Source of the DNA: Elephas maximus indicus
Taxonomy: Eukaryota > Chordata > Mammalia > Proboscidea > Elephantidae
DNA length: 64,000 bases
Assembly (NCBI RefSeq): GCF_024166365.1
Contig: NC_064825.1
Location: 104,360,480-104,424,479 of the forward strand
Reading direction: 5' to 3'
The translations under genes and the position numbers were made by a program. The notes under the pieces were generated by a model that worked only from the letters and a program-made list of their open reading frames with translations, was not told where the DNA came from and ran no database searches. The first letter of the stretch is position 1, and each line of letters opens with the position of its first letter. Shown one piece after another: positions 36,371 through 47,589 of this stretch.

Positions 36371-37020
36371 TCGCAGCACAAATCCACAAAGGCAGTACTC
36401 AGTGGGAAACTTAGAGCAATAAATGCCTACATAAAAGAAAAAGAAAGATCTCAAATTAACAGACTAACTTGACAACTCCAGGAACTAGAAAGAGAACAGT
36501 AAACTGAGCCTCAACCTACAAGAAGAAAGGAAATTACAAAGACCAGAGCATAAATAAATAAAATCAAAAACAGAAAAACAACAGAGAGAATCAATAAAAC
36601 CAGAATTGCCTCTTTGAAAAGATCGATACAATTGACAAACCTTTAGCTAGACTGACAAAGAAAAGATGCAAATAATCAAAAATAAAAAATGAAAAAAGGA
36701 ACATTATAATACTGACCCAACAGAAATAAAGAAAAATATGAGAAACTATTATGAATAGCTATAAGCAGAAAACTGGATAACCTAGATGATATAGACAAGC
36801 TCTTAGAAGCACACAACCTACCCAAACCAACTCAAAAGGAAATAGTTTCAACAGACTCATAACAAGTGAAAATATCCAATCAGTGATCAAAAACCTCCCC
36901 CCCACCAAAAAAAAAGGCTTGACAAGAAGGCTTCACTGGGGAATTCTAAACAAACATTTAGAGAAGAAATAAACCAATGCTGTTTAAACTCTTTCAAAAG
37001 ATAGAGAAAATCCAAATTAT
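36371..37020 (+). mobile_element. L1 ORF2 fragment (sense) between ERV-L parts
   Basis: The sense strand encodes, with breaks, the L1 ORF2 stretch between the endonuclease and RT domains (the region typified by RRKEI and INKTRIA-like words and the D/KPLARLTKK segment). It lies between the gag-like and pol-like ERV-L pieces, so it probably inserted into the provirus or joined there by rearrangement. Confidence 0.65.
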
Positions 37021-37960
37021 GGATTTGCTTTCTTTGCCAAAATTACTGTCCATGGACTTACAGAATGCCTTATCCACTGTCGTGGTATCCCACACAGCAT
37101 TGCTTCAGATCAGGAAACTTACTTCACAACAAATAACATGAATTCCCATCTCAGGGAATTCACTGGCCTGACCATGTTTCCTATTATCCTGAAACAGCTG
37201 GCTTGATAGGATGAAGGAATGGCCTTCTAAAAACACAATTATTGTCCTAGCTATGTGGCGATACCTTGCAGGGTTGGGCCAGTGTTCTCCAGGAGGCTGT
37301 GTATGCTGTAAATCAGCTTACTATATATAGTTGGTGCTCTTTCTCCCAAAGGCAAGATCCACGGGTCCTGGAATCAAGGGGTGGAAATGGGAGCGGTATT
37401 ACTCACTATTACCCCTAGTTGCAAAATTTTGCCTTCCCGTTTTTGTGACCCTTGCCCTGCAAGTCTAGAGGTCTTAGTTCCAAAGGGAGAAATGCCCCCG
37501 CCTGGGGAGATAACATTGATTGATTCCATCGAACTGGGAGATAAGAATGCTGCCTAGCCAATTTGGGTTCCTCATGCCTCTGAATCAACAGGCAAAGAAG
37601 AGAGTTATATTGGCTGGTATGATTGATCCTGATTACCAAGAGAAAATCAGATTGATATTACATAATGGAGATAAAGAACAGTATGTCCGAAATATAGGAG
37701 ATTCTTTAGGGTGTGTCGTAGTAGTACCAAGCTTTGTGATGAAAATTAATGGAAATCTACAGCAACCCAATTCTGACATGACTACTTATGGCCCAGACAC
37801 TTCAGGAAGGAAGGCTTGGGTCACCCCAACAAGCAAAGAACAACAACCAGCCTAGGTGCTTGCTGAGGGCAAAGAGAATACAGAATGGGTGGTGGAAGAA
37901 AGTAGTTCAAATACCAGCTACGACCATGTGACCAGCTTACTATATATAGTTGGTGCTGTT
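37021..37960 (+). mobile_element. ERV-L pol 3' end: integrase and dUTPase-like parts, fossil
   Basis: The first half resembles the retroviral integrase core (a word close to GIPHSIASDQ). The second half, about 37420-37860, resembles the dUTPase that class III ERV-L elements carry downstream of integrase, which is what points to ERV-L. The element is broken and old. No flanking LTR pair could be assigned. Confidence 0.65.
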
Positions 37961-38029
37961 TCAGAAACAAGGACCATAACTGCTTTTAGTATGTTTTCCT
38001 TGTTTTGTTATATGTGTGTGTATGTGTGC

Positions 38030-38032
<3 letters not shown>

Positions 38033-38065
<33 letters not shown>
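38033..38065. repeat. (TA)n microsatellite
   Basis: An uninterrupted TA run after a short TGTG stretch, next to an AfroSINE. Confidence 0.9.
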
Positions 38066-38070
<5 letters not shown>

Positions 38071-38217
38071 TGTTGCCTTCGATTCTGACTCATAGTGACC
38101 CTATAGGACAGAGTGGAACTGCCCCTGTAGGGTTTCCAAGGAGTGGCTGGTTGACTAGAACTGCTGATTTTTTGGTTAGCAGCCAATTTCTTCACCACTG
38201 GGCCACCAGGGCTCTTC
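38066..38217 (-). mobile_element. AfroSINE (antisense)
   Basis: Antisense SINE with gactcatagtgaccctatag and a tRNA-like head ending in ccaccagggctc. Slightly truncated at its tail. Confidence 0.85.
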
Positions 38218-38432
38218 TTTCTCTCCCTGTCTTGAAATTATCTTTGTTTTCTTCCCTCCCTTATTCTGTTACTTACAAAATATAAGATGTAATTGGGGCT
38301 AGTGCGTTTGGTTGTATGCATGTTAGTTGTATCATGTCAAGTGCAATATGGCTTTATAATTGTCTTTGCTTAGAGGTTATGTATAGTTTAAGGAGATGTG
38401 TACAGGTGCCAAGTTGACAAGTGGTGGCCTGT

Positions 38433-38800
38433 GATGGTTAAGGTTAAGTATCTACTTTGCTAGGCCATGATTCTCAGTGATTCAGCAGATATTATCATCT
38501 ACAATGTGATCTATTGTGAGCAGCCAATCAGTTGAATATTGAGTTTCCTTGAGGGTATGGACTTCACCCAATATATAGGATGTCCTGGCGAAGCTCTCTT
38601 CCTCTTGATCCTGCCTCTGACTTGTCACCCTCTGATCTCTGGTTCATGGGATGTGAGATAGTATGCTGTCATCTGGTCTGCTGATTTTGGGTTTGTCAGC
38701 CCCTTCAACCATGTGAGTCAGGAGAAGCCTCCAGCCTGATGCCTGGCCAACGGATTTGGGACTTGCCAGCCTCCACTACTGTGTGAGCCATTTCTCTGAA

Positions 38801-38831
<31 letters not shown>

Positions 38832-38893
38832 TCTGTGTTTATGTAGATATGCTTCACTGGTTTTGCTCCTCAAGATAACCCAGCCTAAGGCAA
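38433..38893 (+). mobile_element. Solo LTR fossil, ERV-L/MaLR-like, family uncertain
   Basis: Begins tgatggttaaggttaagtat, contains the phrase gggacttgccagcctccact, and ends after a TA microsatellite (about 38801-38829) in a region resembling other LTRs of this kind. Noncoding. It stands exactly at the left border of the A2 upstream arm. Confidence 0.5.
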
Positions 38894-39479
38894 CATGATA
38901 GAGTTTTGATTTTCTGTCCTGTAAAAGAAGTGCAGAAGAGGTTGACTGAAGTTGGTCCCAAATGCTTATAGACACTGATTCCTTCAGCTCAGTAATTACT
39001 AGCTGTTAACTTTCAGGTTATTATATTTTTTAATTTTTTTTCATTTTGGTGAAAGTGTAGAGAGCCAACATACACTATTTCAACAATTTTCACATGTACA
39101 ATTCGGGGACATGGGATACATTCTTCAAGTTGTGCTACCATTCTCCCTATCCTTTTTCACATTATCCCGCTGCCATTATCGTAAACTCGCTGCTGCCTGT
39201 TTCCTGTCTAACCTTTTGAGTTGCTGGTTGCCAATATGATCTCACATAAGTAATTCTGTAAAAGAGCACAGTCCTCAAAGCAGAGGTACTTTGCTAATTA
39301 AAATAAGCTATTTTTTAATTTCTTTTTGTTGTTGTTGTTCATAGAAGACTTAGGTGATAGTTTTGGTTTAAGGTTTAAAGTTTAAAGATTACCAGGGGAA
39401 ATATTTTGAGGGCTCACAAAATCAGTCATTTTTTTATAAATCAGCAATGAGCAACTTAAAAAGAAAATCAAGAATCCCC

Positions 39480-39830
39480 TTTATAATAGCATATAAAAGA
39501 TTAAAATTCCAATGAATAACTTTAGCCGAGGAAGTTAGAGACTTACATACAGAAAACTATAGAACAGTACTAAAAGAACTTAGAGATGATCTAAATAAAT
39601 GGAAGGATATTTCATGCTCATGTATCAGAAGACTCAATATTGTCAAGATATCAATACTACCTACAAAAGTCTATAAATTCAGTGGAATCCCCCTCAGAGT
39701 TTCTATAGTCTTCTTTACAGAAATGGAAAAAAATCAATCCTCAAATTTATATGAAACTGCCAAGGGTCCTAAATAGTCTAAATATCCCTGAAAAAGAGAA
39801 GCAGAATTCGAGAACTCTCACCACCCAAAC
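39480..39830 (+). mobile_element. Old L1 ORF2 fragment (sense), uninterrupted version
   Basis: Same fragment as at 20290-21178, but without the LTR. It represents the pre-insertion state of that site. Confidence 0.6.
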
Positions 39831-40106
39831 TCTTGACTTCCATTCTTGTGGTATGATCATGGTCACAGGATGGCTGTTGGAGCTCTGGACAACTTGTCTG
39901 AGATCTAGAGAAGCATCAAGGAGGAAGGTCAAAATGGAGTTTCACTTCCAGTTGAATCATCTCAGTTCCTGCAAGTCCCGCCTAATGACTTAGTTTGTAT
40001 GCTATTGACCACCTTAATAATCAAAAGTTGCTGTGAAATGTAATTTTTTTCAGTCTGGAACTATTGCTTTTCCTGAAAATGTAGGATCTAATAATAAGGT
40101 AGAAAA

Positions 40107-40310
40107 GAATCCTGATGGCCCAGTGCTTAAGTGCTTGACTGCTAACTGAGAGGCCAGTGGTTCAAACTCAGCTACTTGTCCATGGGAGAAAGATGTGACA
40201 GCTTCTGTAAAGACTTATGCCTTGGAAACACTGTGGGGGCAGTTCCACTCTGTCCTACAGGGTTGCTATGAGTCAGACTTGACTCGACAGCAGTGGATTT
40301 GGTTTGGAAT
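40107..40310 (+). mobile_element. AfroSINE, long subfamily (sense)
   Basis: About 200 bp. The tRNA-like head (cctgatggcccagtgcttaa, with ggttcaaactc as B box) is followed by an extra middle segment (agatgtgacagcttctgtaa) and the RTE-like tail (gttgctatgagtcagacttg). Not seen in the other arms. Confidence 0.85.
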
Positions 40311-40625
40311 AACTTTGAAGGGGCAAAATATGAAGAAAACAATCAGAACTCTACAATATCTACTAGTCTTCCTTCTCTATCACATTACCAAGTGCTAGAA
40401 TTCCCTCCTCTCACACTAATACAGTTCTTTGAAACTTTGTGTAGAAACACAGGGCGTTAATATTTTCCTCAGAAAACCTATATGATAAGGACTTAGAAAA
40501 GATGCATTTTCAAGTTATCCCTTTAAATGTTTTATACTTTTTTTTTCCATGTTCTATACATATTTTATCAACTCATCTATCTGAAACTCTTTCTGTAACA
40601 AAATCAAGACTCTTATTGCTGCGGT

Positions 40626-41048
40626 GATGTATTCGTTTCCTAGGGCTGCATAACAAAAGTCTACAAAGTAGGTGGCTTTAACAACAGAAATTTATTGTCT
40701 CACAGTTCTGAAGGCTCATAGTCCAAAGTCAGCGTGACATGTTGATTCCTTCTGAGGCTTGGACTGAGAATCTGTTCTACTCCTCTCTCCTAGCTTCTGG
40801 TACCTCCAGGCATTCCTGGGCTTGCAACTGCAGCATCACACTGCATCCTTCAACTATCTCTCTGTTTCTGTGTATCTTCTGCTCATTTATAAGAATACCT
40901 GTAGGACCCACCTTTCTTCCGTATGACCTCAGTTTAACCTAATTGATAACATCTTTATAGAAGATATTTACAATCAGAGTCACATTCACAGGCACAGGGG
41001 TTAGGACTCCAACATATCATTTTGGGGGACAGAATTAAATCCATAACA
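40626..41048 (-). mobile_element. MaLR-like LTR fossil (antisense)
   Basis: Same insertion as 25975-26385 and 61925-62343. Noncoding. Confidence 0.6.
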
Positions 41049-41999
41049 GGTGAGAACCGTGGTTTATATGCATTTGAACCAAGTTTTCAATGACTTGTTC
41101 TGAAATAACTTTCATGGTTCTCTGGGAGTGAGTTCAAATGTATTCTACATATGTATAGCTTAAACTTATATACTCAAAGGACTATCTATTTTGAAGTTCA
41201 TGATTTTTACATATTCAAATTCTGTCTACCATGCCCTCTTCCATTTGGGTGACTTGCCCTCATATTGTTCTTTGGTGATTTTCTCCCCCAAGAACCTGGT
41301 CATGTAAGTCATGCTCTATGTGGATGATTATCCTTGCGCCATCTCTGGAGATGCAGAATCTACTCTTAGAATTATAATTAAGGTCCCAATGAGTTTAATT
41401 ATGGTAGAGTCGTCCTTGGTGTTGCACCCATTGAATGACTCAACAATATGTCTTGTAGTTCATATGTATATAAAGTGTCCATAGACTTTTGCCCTTACCA
41501 CAGAGAGTGTTTGTCTACATGAGTATTTACATGACTGGCTTTTTCAGGACTTGAAATGATGAACTCAAAGCATAATGAAATATGGATATGAAATTATTCT
41601 TCATCCTTCAGGCAAACCAAAGTTCAACTATGCTGTATGAAGTCAGGCCAGTATAACAGTTTGAGAATCAAAATGTTGTGAAGGTTTTTCACTATTTCAC
41701 TTCCAAAACACAAACTGTAAAATATTCAAACAATTCATAATTTTTTTTCTTTCACAGAATTGACTTTTTTTACAACTTCATATTAGTTGTTTGACTTTTG
41801 TTTTTACAATCAAGGTTCAGGCTTCTTTTGGTTACAGGCCATTTTTGATACCCATCTTGAAAATCCCAACAGTTTCGAAGGTACCATTTTTCTGAAAGTC
41901 TGAGATGAGACAGACTTTTTGCAGCATGGAAATAGTAATATGGAAGCATTCCTTGATCTGGAGATGGTGCGTGTACTATCTTACTCTCTGTGTTCACAG

Positions 42000-42093
42000 G
42001 GAAGGCATCAGTGAATGAAGATATTATCTTTTAGGACAAGGGAGAAGGCACCACAATCCAGAATTTGTGCTGAATGACTGCCTCATTATGCAG
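42000..42093 (+). other. Predicted 5' noncoding exon of OR-A2
   Basis: 94 bp, paralogous to 510-602. Acceptor ctctctgtgttcacag (AG 41998-41999) and donor CAG|GTAAAC (GT 42094-42095). Splicing to the coding exon predicted at 44439 would remove 2345 bp. Confidence 0.5.
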
Positions 42094-43059
42094 GTAAACC
42101 AGGAAGTGTTTTTATACGTGAATGTCTTTACTTGGCTTTACATTATCCAAAAGTACTTTGGTAGTGTGATTTGGAATGTCATAGACTTTTAAAAGTTCTC
42201 CCATGTGATTCTTATAATCAGTCATGTTGGAGATCCTTTATGATCAATAGAGTATATGAATATTGAGTCAGTTCTGTAATGCTCTTTTGGATATTTTATG
42301 CTATAAAGATCCATATTACATTTACTTTCTTGAACACTGGTATTTTTAGAAACTAATTAAAGTGTAACTATTTGGGGGATATTTTAATGGGCACACATTT
42401 GTAAATATCATTGTAGGATCAATTGCAGTGTTCTGAAGCGTTGGCTGTTAATCCTTTAATTCTTAGAAAATGATGTAGCATCCATAAAACTTGAATGATT
42501 GACTTTCAAGAACCTAAGATGATATTATGCAAGAAAGCTATTACTTCAACCCATAGAAATAATAAGCTGGGTAAGAAAAGGAGTGCAATGAACCATTACA
42601 TTTAGCAAAGGTGAAAGTGTTTTTTATGAAGAAGAAGAGAGAATTGGGTTGCTTTTTTGAAAGAGATGTGGAGTTGGTGGATAGATTATTTAAGCAATGG
42701 AGATATTATGCTGTATAAATATGTAGACAGAAAAATGCAAATTGTAGAGGAAAACTAATGATGTAGAAATGGAGGAGACAATTACAGGAGCACTGTTTTG
42801 AGTGTGATAAACACTATGGGACCTAGTGCACATGCAGGGGACTTGGCCGTAGTTAGAAACATGGACAATCCGTGTATTGTGAAAAGGAGGTCAGATAGAA
42901 TTTTGAGGTCAGAGATTGAAGTCAATGTCAATAGAGACTTAGAGAGCATCTGGATATCATTACTAGGATTATTTGAAGACACAAATGTGGGTGCGTATCA
43001 ATAATATTTTGACTTTTTTTCTCTATGTGTGCAGTTTTCTTTTTCTTTTTGGAATCTGC

Positions 43060-43985
43060 CCTCTCATTATTTTCATTCTTTCACATACAGCACCAGCACA
43101 AATGTAAACTGTCTACAACAACAACAACAACTGTTTCCTTCCATATTTTTCTTATGCTCATATAATCATATACAAACATTTATTAGCTAATATATTTATA
43201 TTTTTATTTTCATTCTATAATAATATATTATGGATAGTTTTATGTTCGTTTCCTTTTTACTCAACAGTACCTTGTGGGAATTTCTCTAATGATACCAGCA
43301 TAGTTCTAATTCATTCATTCAAATGAATGTATTCCATGTAATTGATTTTTTCTTTAGATATATTCAACTATTTCTCTATTGATTGGAATTCACTTAAATA
43401 TCTTTCTCTCATATTTGTTATTTAATGTCATTATAAATAATACAACAAAAACATACCAGGAGTGTATTCTTATGCACTGATGCCTTGCTTCCTATGGATA
43501 GAATCTAAGATGTGTAATTGTTGTAATGAAAAGTATATGTGTTTTTATTTTCAACAGAGATGGCTAGATTTCATTCCAAAGATATTATAAAATTAACATT
43601 TTTTAGTAGCAATGGAAGAGAAAGCCCTTTTCTCTATTTTTGCCAGTTATAGCAATTAATACTTTTTTTTTTTAACTTTTTTGTCAATCTAATCGGTGCA
43701 AAGTGACATCTCTTATTTGATTTTTCATTTCGCTACTTACAGATGAGTTTCAGCATCCTAGCATACGTTTGTTGGCCATTTGTATGTATTCTTCTTTTAA
43801 TTGCTTGTTTATATCATTTGCCCACTTTGCCATTAGATTGTCTTTTCCTGGTTAACTAGTTGGAATTATTTATCTACATTTGGTACGAATATTATGTATG
43901 TTCTCTAAAGTGTACATATTTTCCCTAAGATATTTTTTATCTATGGACTGTGTTTATTGTATCAACAAAAATACTTAAAAAATTT
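43060..43985 (-). mobile_element. Old L1M-type LINE 3' fragment (antisense) in the OR-A2 intron
   Basis: Counterpart of 1540-2415 in A1, with the same wording and order. Confidence 0.5.
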
Positions 43986-44483
43986 TGAAATTATTAAATA
44001 TGCTTAATTGGGAATTTAGTTATTAGTTAAGAAGATTCTTCCATTCCTAGAATATAGAAAATAATTTATTTTACTGACTTGAAAGTAAATATAAAGTAAA
44101 CTGTACTTCATTTTAACATTAAACCTTTACTGAATTTCTATTTTATTTTTCTTTATGGTACTACCTATAGGTACAATTTTACTTTCTTCCAGATGAAAGT
44201 CAGTGTGACAGTCCCATTATTTAATAATCTCTCCATTTCCCATGTGCGTTTCTAATTTGTCTCTCCATTAGTCTATACAATCACTGAGGTCAGGGACCAT
44301 GTTTTAATAAATCAGCCTTGTAGTCTTATCATCTGGGACAGGGCTGAAACATAATAAATCATAATGCCTATTTGTTGAATGAATAAACAAATCAGCTTGG
44401 GACTTCAAAAAAATCACTGAAAATCATTATATTTACAGGTTAATTTTTTCTGATCTCTGAAATAAGGACACACAGAAGAACTT

Positions 44484-45401
44484 ATGGGGCAAAGGAACAA
44501 TGTGACTGAATTTGTCCTCTTGGGCCTCACTCAGAGTCTCCATGGTCAGAAAATATTTTTTGTTTTGTTCTTGCTCATCTACATTGTGACAATGGTGGGC
44601 AACCTCCTCATTGTCATGACTGTGGTGATCAGCCCTACCCTGGATGCCCCTATGTACTTCTTTCTTGGCTACTTATCCTTTACAGATGCTGTTTATTCTA
44701 CTACAGTTACCCCAAACATGATTATAGACTTACTCTATGAGAAGAAAATCATTTCTTTCCGAGCTTGCATGACTCAGCTTTTTGTAGGACACCTATTCGG
44801 TGGTGCTGAGATTTTACTTCTGGTGGTTATAGCCTATGATCGTTATTTGGCTATCTGCAAACCCCTGCATTATACGACCATAATGAACCAAAAGGTGTGT
44901 GTTCTGCTGCTCTTGGTGGCCTGGGTTGGAGGTTTTGTGCATGCTGTAGTTCAGCTTCTCTTTGTTTGCAATCTTCCCTTCTGTGGTCCCAATGTCATAG
45001 ACCACTTCATCTGTGACATGTACCCCTTATTAAAACTTGCCTGCATTGACACCTATATCATTGGTCTCACTGTGGTTGCCAATGATGGGGTAATATGTAT
45101 GGTCATTTTTATGCTGTTACTCATCTCCTATGGAGTCATTCTACACTCCCTCAAGAATCTTAGTCAGGAAGGGAGGCGCAAAGCTTTATCCACCTGTGGC
45201 TCCCACATCACCGTGGTGTTTCTCTGCTTTGTCCCTTGTATTTTTATGTATGTGAGACCTCCTTCCACCTTATCCATTGATAAATCTTTGACTGTGTTTT
45301 ACACTGTCATCACTCCTATGTTGAACCCCTTAATCTATACTCTGAGAAATGCAGAGATGAAAAATGCCATGAAGAAGCTCTGGACCAGAAAATGCAAATA
45401 A
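44484..45401 (+). CDS. Olfactory receptor, family 4 (OR4C-like), OR-A2, intact
   Basis: A 305-residue odorant receptor, expected in the ciliary membrane of olfactory neurons and signalling through G-alpha-olf. All family landmarks are present: glycosylation site NVT (6-8), GN in TM1 (39-40), [11 protein letters not shown] at TM2, extracellular cysteines 95 and 177, [15 protein letters not shown] at the end of TM3 (116-130), a long second extracellular loop, SYGVILHSL at the TM5 end, [10 protein letters not shown] in TM6 (233-242) and [12 protein letters not shown] in TM7 (278-289). The only mild departure is Ile for Met in MAYDRY. The start fits the paralogues, and the predicted coding exon begins at 44439, 45 nt upstream, after an acceptor AG at 44437-44438. 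It ends with TAA after TRKCK, a normal OR4 length. No ligand can be read from the sequence. Confidence 0.95.
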   Translation: MGQRNNVTEFVLLGLTQSLHGQKIFFVLFLLIYIVTMVGNLLIVMTVVISPTLDAPMYFFLGYLSFTDAVYSTTVTPNMIIDLLYEKKIISFRACMTQLFVGHLFGGAEILLLVVIAYDRYLAICKPLHYTTIMNQKVCVLLLLVAWVGGFVHAVVQLLFVCNLPFCGPNVIDHFICDMYPLLKLACIDTYIIGLTVVANDGVICMVIFMLLLISYGVILHSLKNLSQEGRRKALSTCGSHITVVFLCFVPCIFMYVRPPSTLSIDKSLTVFYTVITPMLNPLIYTLRNAEMKNAMKKLWTRKCK

Positions 45402-45815
45402 GCTTGGAGGCAAATGCATCACCTACTTTCAGTGAAAAACAGCTCCTTCAAAAATGCCCTGTGTAATTATAATTGTGGTAAAATTTTCTCCCCATTTAAT
45501 AAGTTATAAATGATTAAAAATACTTATTATGTGTATACTTCCAATGATTAGTTTTGTTCAAAATATATTTTTAAGACTTTCATGTCTTGGCAAATATTTG
45601 TTAATTTTTGGGGGTATAAAATCATTTTCTTGAGACTATGGATTTATATTCCATGTGATGAGTTATGCTAAAGTTAATACCAGAAATTTATTTTAGTTGA
45701 TGGAAAATTTTCTCATGTCTCTTTCTTAATCAATTCAATTGTTTTTCAGAATTAATAGGTCTCATTACTGATTTCACAATAATAAAATAAGATGAAAAAA
45801 CATGATTGAATGTTT

Positions 45816-46339
45816 TTGTCATGGAATTAATTGTGTCCCTGCAAAATGTGTGTCATCTTGGCTATGCCTTGATTCCTAGTATTGCGTGATTGTCCACCAT
45901 TTCATCATCCGATGTGATTTTCCTAAGTGCTATAAATCCTACCTCTAGGAAGTTAATGAGACAGGTTTAGAAGCAGTTATATTAATGAAGCAGGACTTAA
46001 TTTAAAAGGTTAGGCTTTTCTTGACTCAATCCCTTTTGAGATATAGAAGAGAGAAGCCAATAGAGAGACAAGGGGTCCTCACAACACCAAGAGAGTAATG
46101 CCAGGAGCTGAACAAGTCCTTTGGACCCTGGGTCCCTGCACTGAGAATCTCCTAGACCAGGGGATGATTGATAACAAGGACCTTCCTCCAGAGCCAACAC
46201 AGAGAGAAAGCCTTCGCCTTGTGCTGGCACCCTGAATTTGGACTTCTAACCTACTAGACTGTGAGAGAATAAACTTCTGTTTGTTAAAGCCATTCACTTG
46301 TGGTATTTCTGTTATAGCAGCACTAGATGACTAAGACAC
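45816..46339 (+). mobile_element. MaLR-like solo LTR fossil
   Basis: Same insertion as 4201-4699 in A1, with matching ends. Noncoding. Open frames on its reverse strand (45997-46297) are not genes. Confidence 0.6.
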
Positions 46340-46492
46340 CTCTCCACACAGAGATAGCCCATGTTAACATTTAAACTACATATTCTTATTTTTGTATCAG
46401 TAAGGCATTTTAAGTATTTAGTTTTGCTTCTTTTGCTTAGTATGTTGCAGTTGAAGAGGAAAGAGGCTTCAGAGTTTGAATATTAATCATCC

Positions 46493-46672
46493 AGTTATAG
46501 TTGGGTCACTTTCGACTTATGGTGACCTCATGTGTTACATAGTAGAATTATACTCCTTTGAGTTTTCATAAATAGATCTTCAGGACATTTTTCTGAGGCA
46601 CCACTGATTATGCTTGAACTGCCAAGCTTTTTGTTAGTATTTGATCATGTAGCCATTTGTGCCACTCTGGAA
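46493..46672 (-). mobile_element. Old AfroSINE-family copy (antisense)
   Basis: Counterpart of 4851-5045 in A1, similarly diverged. Confidence 0.55.
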
Positions 46673-46919
46673 ACATTCTACTATTCATATTGATCATAAG
46701 ATGGCTAAATATACAAAAGGAATCAAAATGATAGATAGGCAGATAGGCAGACAAATGACTACGTCATATTTATTTTTCCAATTAGAGAATGATCTTATTT
46801 CCTTAAGTGGAGCCGCTTTGTCTGGAGTTATAATTTTCTAAAGATGAACTATTCATCTTCCCTGAAAGTTTAAAATATCTGATGATAGCTTTATTATTTT
46901 TAACATCCCCATCTCCTTC

Positions 46920-47092
46920 CTGGAAACCCTGGTGGTGTAGTGGTTAAGTGCTACAGCTGCTAAGCAAAATGTCGGCAGTTCAAAACCACCAGGCACTCCT
47001 TGGAAACTCTATGGGACAGTTCTGCCCTGTCCTATAGGGTCATTATAAGTTGGAATCGATTTGATGGCAATGGTTTTTCTTTTTTTTTTTTT
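46920..47092 (+). mobile_element. AfroSINE (sense)
   Basis: Complete copy: tRNA-like head (ggtggtgtagtggttaagtg, the A-box region), B box (gttcaaaacc), RTE-like tail and a T-rich end. Target duplication atctccttc at 46911-46919 and 47093-47101. Absent from A1, so it postdates the A1/A2 split. Confidence 0.9.
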
Positions 47093-47589
47093 ATCTCCTT
47101 CTTGCTTATATTGTCTCATGGCTTTCTAATGGAATCACAGACATTCCCTTTCATATGTAAAATTAGAAACAATCCATAATAAATGAGTCTCAAATACAAA
47201 ATACAGAAATTAACACTGGATTATTTTACATGATTTCATTGTCAGGAAAGATGCTGACAATTCATACTTTTTTCCATTCTCACATCCCTTAATAAGGGAA
47301 TACAGATTATTAGGTAATAAAGAGATCAGAATATATTATTCTGTTTGACAGAGGTCTCAATCATAAAATATTTGTAAACCTTTCTCTTTCTGAATCAAGC
47401 TTAAAATAGAATATTAACTACCCCTAATATTGTAGGAACATGTGATCAAAGATACGGTTTCTGCCTCTCCTAGTTTGGCTTCATGAGGGGCAAAGAGCAT
47501 GGAAGAACAGGCCCTTTTCACTGATAAATCATACCGTATGCACGATTTTGTAACCTTGCTTTTATTCCTAATATTATTATATGGATATT

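Larger units (their letters stand above)
38895..41504 (+). repeat. Upstream arm of unit A2
   Basis: Paralogous to 19770-26847 and 60300-62802. It holds the L1 3'-like piece (39030-39290), an L1 ORF2 piece (39480-39830), an AfroSINE and the shared MaLR LTR. It carries neither the B-lineage LTR nor L1 no. 2. No gene seen. Confidence 0.75.
41505..47588 (+). repeat. Segmental duplication unit A2
   Basis: Paralogous to A1 with the same LTR, old SINE and intronic L1M fragment. Similarity to A1 stops near 47588 (A1 position about 5966), where an RTE begins. Stretches 42100-43050, 45405-45815, 46340-46490 and 47090-47588 are noncoding with no gene seen. Confidence 0.8.
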
